Positions 8,346-15,483 of a stretch of DNA of 30,672 bases are shown one piece after another (position 1 is the stretch's first letter; every line of letters begins with the position of its first letter). The DNA comes from Gammaproteobacteria bacterium (GTDB lineage: Bacteria > Pseudomonadota > Gammaproteobacteria > GCA-001735895). The position numbers and the translations under genes are program-made. The notes below the pieces were generated by a model. It did no database searches. It saw only the letters and a list, made by a program, of their open reading frames with translations, and was not told the origin of the DNA. The stretch lies in assembly GCA_029864065.1 (NCBI GenBank), contig JAOTUD010000001.1, forward strand, positions 1 through 30,672. Direction: 5' to 3'.

Positions 8346-8945
8346 GTGAAAATCATTGTCATTGGCGCCAATGGCGCAGTCGGTAAAACCGCGGTCGACG
8401 CGCTAGCGCCGCGCCACGAAATCATCAAGGTCGGCCGCAACAGCGGCGATATCCAGGCGGATATCGAGGACATCGACAGCATCCGGGCGATGTACCGGCA
8501 GGTCGGCAAGGTCGATGCCGTGGTCAGCGCGGTTGGGCACGGTCATTTCGGCGCGGTCGATGCGATGACCAGCGAGCAATTCATGAAGGGTATCAATCAC
8601 AAGGTGCTGCCCCAGGTCAACCTCGTGCTCGAGGGTTTCGACTATATCAACGATGGCGGTTCGTTCACGCTGACCAGCGGCGTGCTCAATCGCGACCCGA
8701 TTCCCGGCGGTTCCTGCGCGGCCGCGGCCAACGGCGCGCTGGACGGCTTCGTGCTCGGCGCCGCGGTCGACATGCCGCGCGGTATTCGCATCAATTGCGT
8801 CAGCCCGGAAGTCCTCGAGGTATCGCGCGAGAAGTACGACGGTTTCTTCCGCGGCCACGTGCACGTATCCAACGAGGCGGTAGGCCTCGCCTACAGCAAG
8901 GCGGTCGAAGGCTGCCTGACCGGCCGGATATTCATCGTCGATTAA
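8346..8945 (+). CDS. Small SDR-family protein lacking the YxxxK pair
   Basis: 199 residues starting at GTG 8346. The N-terminal nucleotide-binding loop is VIGANGAVGK (residues 5-14) and SAVGHGHFG replaces NAG. The SG motif with S111 (LTSGV) is present, but the segment that normally carries catalytic Tyr and Lys reads GGSCAAAANGALDGF, so both are absent. This is a known property of a group of about 200-residue short-chain dehydrogenase homologues that keep the PRGIRIN-VSP strand seen here at 144-154. Enzyme activity of the usual SDR type is doubtful; a binding or altered catalytic role is possible. It lies 132 nt after the previous SDR and may have its own promoter. Confidence 0.85.
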   Translation: MKIIVIGANGAVGKTAVDALAPRHEIIKVGRNSGDIQADIEDIDSIRAMYRQVGKVDAVVSAVGHGHFGAVDAMTSEQFMKGINHKVLPQVNLVLEGFDYINDGGSFTLTSGVLNRDPIPGGSCAAAANGALDGFVLGAAVDMPRGIRINCVSPEVLEVSREKYDGFFRGHVHVSNEAVGLAYSKAVEGCLTGRIFIVD

Positions 8946-9379
8946 CCCCCAGCCTCCAGTTTTTGGTCAGATCAAGAACTCCCCGGGACATAGGTTTTAA
9001 TCTGGCCGGTAACCTGGGACTTCAAGTTGCGCATACCGGTGTCCTCTGTTGGAAATGCGGACCCCTTTGACTCACCGCCTGATTTGAATGGCTCGAACAC
9101 AGGATTTGACAATAACTCGTTTTCTGGCAATGCGAAGAGGAGTCCATTCCGGTAACATTGCTCGGCGTTATGACAACTTACCCGCTAATCCGATTCACGG
9201 GCTCGCCTGCCAGGTATGCCGAGCGACCTCGACTGCATTGCCCCATGCATCCCCCTTTGCGACCGCCCCGTTGCCGCCCGGAACGGACCCTTGAACCGAG
9301 GCAATTATTCCGGAATTTCCCGAAGGCGCCTGGTGCCGCAAATGGTTGTTGGTTCACCTTTGACAGCCCGGGCCGTCGA
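8946..9379. other. 434-nt intergenic stretch with no recognised gene
   Basis: This lies between the small SDR and the proposed start of the sensor kinase. The kinase frame is open through its last 222 nt (from an ATG at 9158), but the translation there is rich in Pro, Arg and Cys and looks non-coding. Short frames, such as a 38-codon one beginning with GTG at 9039, resemble nothing I know. It presumably holds the kinase promoter; I see no clear -35/-10 pair. Confidence 0.5.
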
Positions 9380-11188
9380 ATGCTCGCTGCCCTGATCATG
9401 GTCGGCAGCTTGCTGACAGGTAACTTCAGTTCCGCCTCGGCCGCAGACAAGGTAGTCATGCAGATCGGTTGGGATCACCAGTTTACCTACGCTGGCTTCT
9501 ACGCCGCCCAGTGGCAGGGCTACTACGAGGCAGCCGATCTGGAAGTGGAGATCCGATCGGCTATCACACCCGAGCGCAAGATTCTGCAATCCGCAAAAGA
9601 GGTCGCCGAAGGCCGCGCCGAGTTTGGCACCGCCGCGGCGGACTTTCTGATCATGGTCGATCAGGGTGCCCCCCTCGTCCTGCTGGCCAGCCTATTCCAG
9701 CAGAGTCCTGCAGGCTTCTTCGCGAAAAAGGGTGCAGGCCTAACCAGCCCAGCGGATCTGGTTCAACTGCGTGTCTCCAGGCGTATCAACGACATGCTCG
9801 ACGTGGAAATGCAGTCCATGCTCCTGGCCGAAGGTATCGATCCCGCAAAAGTGAAGGCCTACCCCAGAGAGAGGTCGCTCACCGGTTTGACGGAGGGGCG
9901 CGTGGATGTGATTCCCGGATTCCTGCCGTTGCGGCTGTGGCAGGCCCAACAGCTTGGAATCAAGGTTGATGTGCTGCGTCCGATTTCTTACGGCATCGAC
10001 TTTTATGGCAACAGCCTGATTACCCATCGACATCTGGTAGAAAGCAATCCTGAACTGGTGACGCGATTCGTTGACGCGAGCCTTCAGGGTTGGGTCTACG
10101 CTCTTGATCACCCCGATGAAATAGCCGATCGAATCGCCAACGATCTGCAACGAATATTTCCTCTCGATGAGCCCGAAGCGTTCAATCGGTTCGAAGCCGA
10201 ACAGATTCGCAAGCTGATGCTTTTTCCCATTGTGCCCGTCGGGAACATTAATCCGGAGCGTTGGCAGCGCATGCAGGAGCATTTGCTTCAAGTTGGTGTA
10301 GTAAAAAAGGCGTCAGACATTAAACAGTATATCTTCGACCCCAAAATGCTGGCGGATGCTCGGACCGAGCGGCTGTTAAATGCATTAAAGATTGGAATTT
10401 CAGTCCTCGTAATCATTGTGCTGGCATTTTTCGCTATAATCTGGCTGCTGCGCAGTTTGGTGGGGCGCCGGACCGAAGAGTTGCGCCATTTGATCGGAGA
10501 ACTGGAGGCCAAGAATATGGAACTTGAGCGTTTCGTTTACACCGCTTCTCACGAACTTAAAAGCCCCCTCGTCACCATTTCCGGCTTCACGGGATTGCTG
10601 GATAAAGATTTAAAAGAGGGAGACACCGAAAAACTGAAGCACGATATCCAGCGCATTACGTCTGCTACAGCCATCATGTCTACTCTGCTCGAAAATTTGT
10701 TGGAGTTATCCCGCATAAGCCGTTTTATCAATCCTCCGGAAGAGGTTCCTCTGGGTGAGTTGGTACAGGATGTGATGAGCTTTATGTTGCCGCGACTTAC
10801 TGGACAGCATGTCAAGATCACGGTGTTACCCGATTTGCCGCGTGTTTATGGCGATCGGGTACGCCTGCGTGAGCTGCTACGGAATCTAATCGAAAATGCA
10901 ATCAAGTTCAGGGGCGATCAGGCAGAGCTACAAGTGGAGATCGGTGCACGGGATAACGGCGCAGAAGTGATCTGTCATGTTCGCGATAACGGTAACGGCA
11001 TAGACCGAGCCTACCATGAAAAAATATTTGGCCTGTTCGAACGCCTCGATGCCGAGATTGAAGGTACCGGGATTGGTCTGTCTTTAGCACGACGAATCGT
11101 AGAGCTGCACGGCGGGCGTATCTGGGTTGAGTCAGGAGGTCCAGATAGGGGCAGCACATTCTTTTTTACGATTCCCAAAGTCGACTAG
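9380..11188 (+). CDS. Hybrid sensor: NMT1/THI5-like periplasmic binding domain fused to histidine kinase
   Basis: 602 residues from ATG 9380; an earlier in-frame ATG at 9158 adds 74 unlikely residues. A signal sequence (LAALIMVGSLL, then SASAAD) ends near residue 23. Residues about 25-330 resemble NMT1/THI5-like ABC substrate-binding proteins that bind thiamine-pyrimidine or related small molecules (QIGWDHQFTYAGFY, GYYEAADLEVEI, FGTAAADFLI). One membrane helix follows at about 337-358, then a short coiled linker. The HisKA domain has H391 in ASHELKSP. The ATPase domain has the N box NLIENAIKF near 500, G1 DNGNGID and G2 GTGIGLSLA. The protein should sense a periplasmic ligand and autophosphorylate in the cytoplasm. 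No response regulator lies next to it, so its partner is elsewhere. Confidence 0.88.
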   Translation: MLAALIMVGSLLTGNFSSASAADKVVMQIGWDHQFTYAGFYAAQWQGYYEAADLEVEIRSAITPERKILQSAKEVAEGRAEFGTAAADFLIMVDQGAPLVLLASLFQQSPAGFFAKKGAGLTSPADLVQLRVSRRINDMLDVEMQSMLLAEGIDPAKVKAYPRERSLTGLTEGRVDVIPGFLPLRLWQAQQLGIKVDVLRPISYGIDFYGNSLITHRHLVESNPELVTRFVDASLQGWVYALDHPDEIADRIANDLQRIFPLDEPEAFNRFEAEQIRKLMLFPIVPVGNINPERWQRMQEHLLQVGVVKKASDIKQYIFDPKMLADARTERLLNALKIGISVLVIIVLAFFAIIWLLRSLVGRRTEELRHLIGELEAKNMELERFVYTASHELKSPLVTISGFTGLLDKDLKEGDTEKLKHDIQRITSATAIMSTLLENLLELSRISRFINPPEEVPLGELVQDVMSFMLPRLTGQHVKITVLPDLPRVYGDRVRLRELLRNLIENAIKFRGDQAELQVEIGARDNGAEVICHVRDNGNGIDRAYHEKIFGLFERLDAEIEGTGIGLSLARRIVELHGGRIWVESGGPDRGSTFFFTIPKVD

Positions 11189-11234
11189 TGCGTCTGTAAA
11201 TCAGCTCGTCAATTTATATATTTTGGGGGATACC

Positions 11235-11291
11235 CGGGGACAGTTTACTTAATTCGCAAAATACCGATCCGAATTAAATAAACTGTCCCCG
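11235..11291. repeat. REP-like palindrome, copy 1 (GGGGACAGTTTA type)
   Basis: Arm 11235-11256 begins CGGGGACAGTTTACTTAATT; arm 11270-11291 is its reverse complement with a single mismatch; the loop is 13 nt. It lies between the convergent kinase (stop 11188) and DMT permease (stop 11299-11297), only 5 nt from the latter. It could form a strong cruciform or RNA hairpin and may help end or stabilise both transcripts. The core recurs at 14130-14220 and 19737-19752. Confidence 0.85.
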
Positions 11292-11296
11292 CGCTG

Positions 11297-12223
11297 TCAG
11301 GTGCTGGAGTCGTCCGGGCTCATACTGGTCAGCTGCGACCTCGCACGACCGATCCTGACGGTCTCGCGGTAGACGATGTAAAGCCCGCTCGAAATCACGA
11401 TCGCGGCGCCAAGCAGCGTGATTGCGTCGGGCAATTCACCCCACAAAAAGTAGCCGAGCAGGGTTGCCCAGATCAACGCGGAATATTCGAACGGTGTAAT
11501 CACCGCGGCGGGTCCGAGACGAAAGGCGTGCGTCACGCACATGACGCCGACGCTGCCGAAGGTGCCGGCCAGCGCGAACAGGCCGAGATCGACGAGGTTC
11601 GGCGTGACCCAGAAAAAAGGCGCCAGCAGGATGCCTGTCAGCGACATGCCGAGCTGCGGGTACAGCACCAGCGCCGCCGGGTTTTCGGTATTCTTGAATG
11701 CCCGGGTGGTAATCATCAGCAGGGCATAAAACACGACGCTCACCAGTACGACCAGCGCCGCCCACTGGAAAACCCCGGGCCCCGGCCGCAGCATGACGAG
11801 TACACCGACAAAGCCGATACCGACCGCGAGCCAGCGATGCAGGCCTACCGACTCACGCAGCAGCGGCATCGACAGGGCGGTGATGAATATCGGCGCCGCG
11901 AAGGTGATCGCGATTGCATCGACCAGTTTCATCTGCGACAGCGCCCAGAAGAAACTGAGCGTCAGGCCGAGCACCAGCAGGTAGCGTCCGACATGAACCG
12001 CGGGGCGTTTCGTCCGCAGGCGCCGCAGGCCTCCTCCGCGCAGCGCGAACAGGCACAGCAGCGGCAGGCCGAACCAGCTGCGCAACGCTGCCACCTGCAC
12101 CACCGGGTAATCGGCAGCGAGCCACTTGATGGTCGCGTCCATGACCGCAAAGCCGGCGATGCCGATCAACATCAGGGCAATACCCAGGGTAGGGTGATCG
12201 GTATTTTCGGCTATATCAGTCAC
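11297..12223 (-). CDS. DMT superfamily (EamA) permease
   Basis: 308 residues with two EamA repeats and about ten hydrophobic helices. Typical pieces are IAGFAVMDATIKWLAADYP at the first helix, the RSWFGLP turn, the FFWALSQMKLVDAIAITFAAPIF segment, and YSALIWATLLGYFLWGELPD in the second half. The last two are the conserved signatures of the RhaT/YdcZ-like EamA branch. It is an inner-membrane transporter of unknown substrate. The start is GTG at 12223; this codon overlaps by 4 nt (GTGA) the stop of an upstream minus-strand open stretch that runs into the tandem repeat. Its 3' end abuts the REP-like palindrome. It is not closely related in sequence to the other DMT permease at 4122-5048. Confidence 0.88.
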   Translation of the reverse strand: MTDIAENTDHPTLGIALMLIGIAGFAVMDATIKWLAADYPVVQVAALRSWFGLPLLCLFALRGGGLRRLRTKRPAVHVGRYLLVLGLTLSFFWALSQMKLVDAIAITFAAPIFITALSMPLLRESVGLHRWLAVGIGFVGVLVMLRPGPGVFQWAALVVLVSVVFYALLMITTRAFKNTENPAALVLYPQLGMSLTGILLAPFFWVTPNLVDLGLFALAGTFGSVGVMCVTHAFRLGPAAVITPFEYSALIWATLLGYFLWGELPDAITLLGAAIVISSGLYIVYRETVRIGRARSQLTSMSPDDSST

Positions 12224-12321
12224 GGATTTTCTATTTGATCCACGGTAAACCCGCGCCAGGTCAGCAGGTCGCGCAGGTCGAGGTATCCAGTTATCCCAGG
12301 ATTTCTGCTGTTAATTCCTGG

Positions 12322-12344
12322 ATCCCGCGATCGAGTCGCGGGAT
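12322..12344. repeat. Short perfect hairpin at the head of the tandem repeat
   Basis: ATCCCGCGA (12322-12330) and TCGCGGGAT (12336-12344) are exact reverse complements around the 5-nt loop TCGAG. This is the GGATCCCGCGA...TCGCGGGATGACG motif seen, from memory, as a dispersed intergenic palindrome in many proteobacteria. The downstream tandem units repeat its right arm and loop. Confidence 0.75.
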
Positions 12345-12429
12345 GACGGGTCGAGTCGCGGGATGACGGGTCGAGTCGCGGGATGACGGGTCGAGTCGCG
12401 GGATGACGGGTCGAGTCGCGGGACGACGA
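12331..12429. repeat. 20-bp tandem repeat, four exact copies plus one degenerate
   Basis: The unit is TCGAGTCGCGGGATGACGGG. Exact copies occupy 12331-12350, 12351-12370, 12371-12390 and 12391-12410; a fifth, diverging after 12 bases, runs from 12411. The array seems to have grown by slippage from the palindrome at 12322-12344. It translates to Arg/Pro/His-rich nonsense (RPVIPRLDPSSRDSTRHPAT type), so open frames across it are spurious. Confidence 0.9.
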
Positions 12430-12516
12430 CAGCAGCGTGGGACAGAGCGCGAGCTGGCGGGTCAAAAAAGGCTGTTTTGTACCCTGATTTCCGCTGACGA
12501 CACGATCGCAACCCGG

Positions 12517-13950
12517 TCAGGGCACTGATTTTTTTGCGGTAACGACAAGATCGACGCGGCGATTTATCGCTCGGCCTTCCCTGGTCTCGTTGGATGCGAT
12601 TGGCCTGGATTCGCCGTAGCCGATATACCCGATCTTGTAACCGCCGGCCAGCGACGCCAGGTAGTTTGCGACCGAGATCGCCCGTCTCGTCGACAGGTCA
12701 GCGTTCAGGTCGGTGGCACCGACCGAGTCGGTATGCCCTTCCACCGCAACCAGTTCGGCGCCAACGGATTTGATAATGCTGTTGATTTTTACCAGCAGCG
12801 GCTTCGACGCCTCGGGAATCGTTGCGTTGCCGGAGGCGAAATTGATTTGCTTGAGCCTGAAGATCAGCTTACTGCCTTGCTGATATACCGACGCCTCGTC
12901 TTCGGAAAACTGGCGTACCGCTTCATCCATCGCTTTCTGGAACCTGACCTGGGTGGAGGTTTTTTCCAGCTGTTCGTTCTGCATGACCAGCGCGGTTTCG
13001 GTTTCCATCAGGTTTGATTTTGTGGCCTCGAGTACTTCTTGCTGTTTTTCCATCGCCTCCTGCTGTTTCTTGAGGGTTCCCTCGGTTTGCGACAGGCTGG
13101 ACGTGGTGGCCTTTAAATTCTGTTCGAGATTACCGACGTTTGTCGAAAGCTTTTCCAGCTCCCTGTTTTGATAAACAATTTTCAGGGCTATGTTTTCGGG
13201 CGTTCCACGGGCGTTCAGGATGACCGCCATTACATCGGTCAGTAACACCGAGCTTGCTATCGCCTTGTCGACGCTGGGGCCGTGCACCGACGGGTCGCGG
13301 GGACTCTGGGCAATCAGGTTCTCCGCTTCGTTCAAATCCAGCATGGCCGTTCTCAGCGAATTCGGCGCGAGTTTGTCGGCGTCGTCATTGTCAGCCTTGC
13401 GGATGGCCTGGCTGACATCGTCCAGTTCCCTGAACTGGACCGCTTTCACTTCGAGAGAAAAATACTTCTTCTGAAACTCCGAGAAATCCCTCGGCGCGAG
13501 CGCCCTGGCGAAATCATCCGTTTCGTTCCTCAAATCATCGTCGACCTTGGCCAGGGCGGCAACCAGGGCAGGACTGTTTCTCAAGCCGGCGCCGAGTGCG
13601 GCCCTTCTGACCTCGAGCAGGCGCTCGGCGTTGGATTTTCTGGCCCAGGCCTGGTCGAGTGCGAGCTGGAGGTGGGTCTTGGCCAGCGTCGCCTTTTCGA
13701 GGATGTATTGCCTTTCATAATCGCCGGACAGCCCCTTGCGGGCTTTTTCCAGGTTTTCGCTGCCCCTGCTGTACTCCTTGAAAGACAACAGGTCGGCCTG
13801 AGTCTGCTCTGCCTGCTGGTATAACTCGGTAGCCTCCGACACCGCTGCCCGCGGATCCGCGCCCGGGGTGGATTCAGCCATTTTTGCGCCGCCGCAGCCC
13901 GCAAGCGCGAGCACCATGGCGCAGTAATAAACAATATTGACCGTTTTCAT
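12517..13950 (-). CDS. OmpA-family peptidoglycan-binding lipoprotein with coiled-coil domain
   Basis: 477 residues. The N-terminus is a lipoprotein signal: MKTVNIVYYCAMVLALAGC with the lipobox LAGC and C19 as the lipidated cysteine. Residues about 30-250 are mostly helical and charged, in the style of DUF4398-like domains. Residues about 265-345 are a long coiled coil rich in Glu, Gln and Lys (QNRELEKLSTNVGNLEQNLK, then repeated KKQQEAMEKQQEVLE). Residues about 370-472 are an OmpA C-terminal domain: FASGNATIPE, VEGHTDSVG, LSTRRAISVANYL, GYGESRP, and NRRVDL. It should be anchored in the outer membrane and bind peptidoglycan, spanning part of the periplasm. Transcribed alone; the 5' side is a 180-nt AT-richer region with a TATAAT (minus strand) at 14096-14101. 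Confidence 0.92.
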   Translation of the reverse strand: MKTVNIVYYCAMVLALAGCGGAKMAESTPGADPRAAVSEATELYQQAEQTQADLLSFKEYSRGSENLEKARKGLSGDYERQYILEKATLAKTHLQLALDQAWARKSNAERLLEVRRAALGAGLRNSPALVAALAKVDDDLRNETDDFARALAPRDFSEFQKKYFSLEVKAVQFRELDDVSQAIRKADNDDADKLAPNSLRTAMLDLNEAENLIAQSPRDPSVHGPSVDKAIASSVLLTDVMAVILNARGTPENIALKIVYQNRELEKLSTNVGNLEQNLKATTSSLSQTEGTLKKQQEAMEKQQEVLEATKSNLMETETALVMQNEQLEKTSTQVRFQKAMDEAVRQFSEDEASVYQQGSKLIFRLKQINFASGNATIPEASKPLLVKINSIIKSVGAELVAVEGHTDSVGATDLNADLSTRRAISVANYLASLAGGYKIGYIGYGESRPIASNETREGRAINRRVDLVVTAKKSVP

Positions 13951-14129
13951 ATTGGAATAGTCCTGTTTGGTATAAGCGATATTTTTCCGGATGATGGGAG
14001 ACGAGATCTCCAGTAATCTGCCTGGCGATTCAGAGGGGAATACCCACTAGACATCGACACCCGGCATATTAATAGATTCATCATCGATATGCGCGAATTA
14101 TAAGTGGAAAATTTTAACAAATGACTGAT

Positions 14130-14220
14130 CCGGGGACAGTTTATTTAATTGGCGGTGTCTTATTCGAAATAAGTAAACTGGCCCCGGATTGCTGTCCCCG
14201 GGTTGAAGTTAAGTAAACTG
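14130..14220. repeat. REP-like palindrome, copy 2, with an extra half arm
   Basis: Arm 14130-14150 (CCGGGGACAGTTTATTTAATT) pairs with 14166-14187 with about three mismatches. A second, partly degraded piece follows: CTGTCCCCGG at 14192-14201 and TTAAGTAAACTG at 14209-14220. The latter supplies the last codons and stop (Q-F-T-stop) of the MFS gene read on the minus strand. It sits between the OmpA-family gene and the MFS gene. Confidence 0.8.
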
Positions 14221-15483
14221 TTTTCGGTTTGCGCGGTTTGCGCGGTTTGCGCGGCTTGCGGATTCGGAGCGGCTGCGGTAGGCGTAGTAGGCGAGCCCCG
14301 ACGTTACGAAAATGTAGACCGCGGACGCGAGGGCGAGGGTATCCATGCTGGTGCCGACATCGATTTGCCAGCCCATCAAGATTGGCGACAGCGCGGTACA
14401 GAAAACCATCACCGCCGAACCCAGCGACTTGATCGATCCCAGGTGCCGGTTGCCGTACATTTCCGACCAGAACGGCGCGACCGCGGTCGACTGGAATCCT
14501 ACCGTAACGCCGGTCAGCACGAGGAAGGCGCCACCCCAGAACAGGTCGGTCGAAAACGAAAGCACCACCAGCCCGACGCCCATCGGCAGCGCCACCAGTG
14601 GTATCATGCGGATCGCACCGTAACGATCGATGACGTGGCCGGTCACGAGCTTGGTCGCAACCGAAACCATCGCGTAGACCGAAAACAGCGCGGCCCAGCC
14701 GATCAGCGGCCAGCCCTTGCTTTCGACCAGGTGCACCTGGTGGAAGATGAAACCGGTAAACATCAGCGGCTGTGACATCAGCCCCGGCGCAAACAAATAG
14801 AAGTAGCGGTCGCGCAGCACCTCGGAGCGCGTCCACTGGCGTCGCCGCACGACATTGACGTCGTGCGCGGCCGTTTGCGACAACCCGGCCAGGTAGTCGC
14901 GATGACGCCGCGCGTGACCGCGCAGCAGGTAGAATATCGCCGGCACCATGAACAGCACCAGCACGACGCCGGCTACCTGCCAGCTGTGGCGCCAGCCCAC
15001 CCACAACAGCAGTCCGACCAGCAGGCTCGGCATGATTGCTTCCGCAACCGCGTACCCCATGCCGGCGAGCGCCGATGCCTTGCCCTTGTGCGCGTCGAGG
15101 TAGCGCACCATCGCGGTCCCGCTGACGATAAACATCAGCCCCTGGCCGAACTGGCGTAACACGAACAGGCTGATCAACAGGGTCAGGATTCCGCTGCTGA
15201 ACGACATCATGACGCAGCCGACGCCGAGCCCGAGCACGATCGCGATGGACAGTTTCTTCAGCTCGATCCGGTCTACCAGCGAACCACTCCAGATCATGAC
15301 GATCGCGCTCAGCAGCGTCGCCAGCGAATAAATTCCGGCGAACTCGCCGTCGCTCAATCCCAGTGCGGCGCGCAGCTCGCCGCTGAACAGCGAAATCAGG
15401 AAAGTCTGCCCCGGCGACGACCAGAAGGTCATCAGGAATCCGAACAGCAGCAGTTGCCACTCGGAACGAATCAGTGTCAGCAC
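14209..15483 (-). CDS. MFS permease
   Basis: 424 residues from GTG 15483; longer frames upstream overlap the acyl-CoA synthetase and are not plausible. About twelve hydrophobic helices are visible, beginning LIRSEWQLLLFGFLMTFWSSPGQTF and ending YIFVTSGLAYYAY. The helix 2-3 loop has MIWSGSLVDRIELK, matching the MFS motif A position, and the repeat in the second half has VTGHVIDRYGAIR. It likely imports an organic acid or related solute. The GTG start overlaps the synthetase stop by 7 nt, suggesting coupling. The C-terminus is odd: three 9-bp repeats (14228-14254) encode RANRANRANRK, and the stop lies within a REP-like element, so the natural tail may have been replaced. Confidence 0.88.
   Translation of the reverse strand: MLTLIRSEWQLLLFGFLMTFWSSPGQTFLISLFSGELRAALGLSDGEFAGIYSLATLLSAIVMIWSGSLVDRIELKKLSIAIVLGLGVGCVMMSFSSGILTLLISLFVLRQFGQGLMFIVSGTAMVRYLDAHKGKASALAGMGYAVAEAIMPSLLVGLLLWVGWRHSWQVAGVVLVLFMVPAIFYLLRGHARRHRDYLAGLSQTAAHDVNVVRRRQWTRSEVLRDRYFYLFAPGLMSQPLMFTGFIFHQVHLVESKGWPLIGWAALFSVYAMVSVATKLVTGHVIDRYGAIRMIPLVALPMGVGLVVLSFSTDLFWGGAFLVLTGVTVGFQSTAVAPFWSEMYGNRHLGSIKSLGSAVMVFCTALSPILMGWQIDVGTSMDTLALASAVYIFVTSGLAYYAYRSRSESASRANRANRANRKQFT
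14228..14254. repeat. 9-bp tandem repeat in the MFS 3' end
   Basis: TTTGCGCGG occurs three times in a row at 14228-14236, 14237-14245 and 14246-14254, with a degenerate fourth unit from 14255. It stays in frame and encodes a repeated Arg-Ala-Asn in the cytoplasmic tail of the MFS permease. Nine-base units can expand or contract without breaking the frame. Confidence 0.85.

Noticed and set aside
9158..9379. N-terminal extension of the sensor kinase from ATG 9158
   Set aside because: The added 74 residues are Pro/Arg/Cys-rich without any domain and would place the signal sequence in the interior of the protein.
12331..12429. Direct repeats that might be a CRISPR array
   Set aside because: The units are contiguous with no spacers, only 20 bp long, and no cas genes are present.
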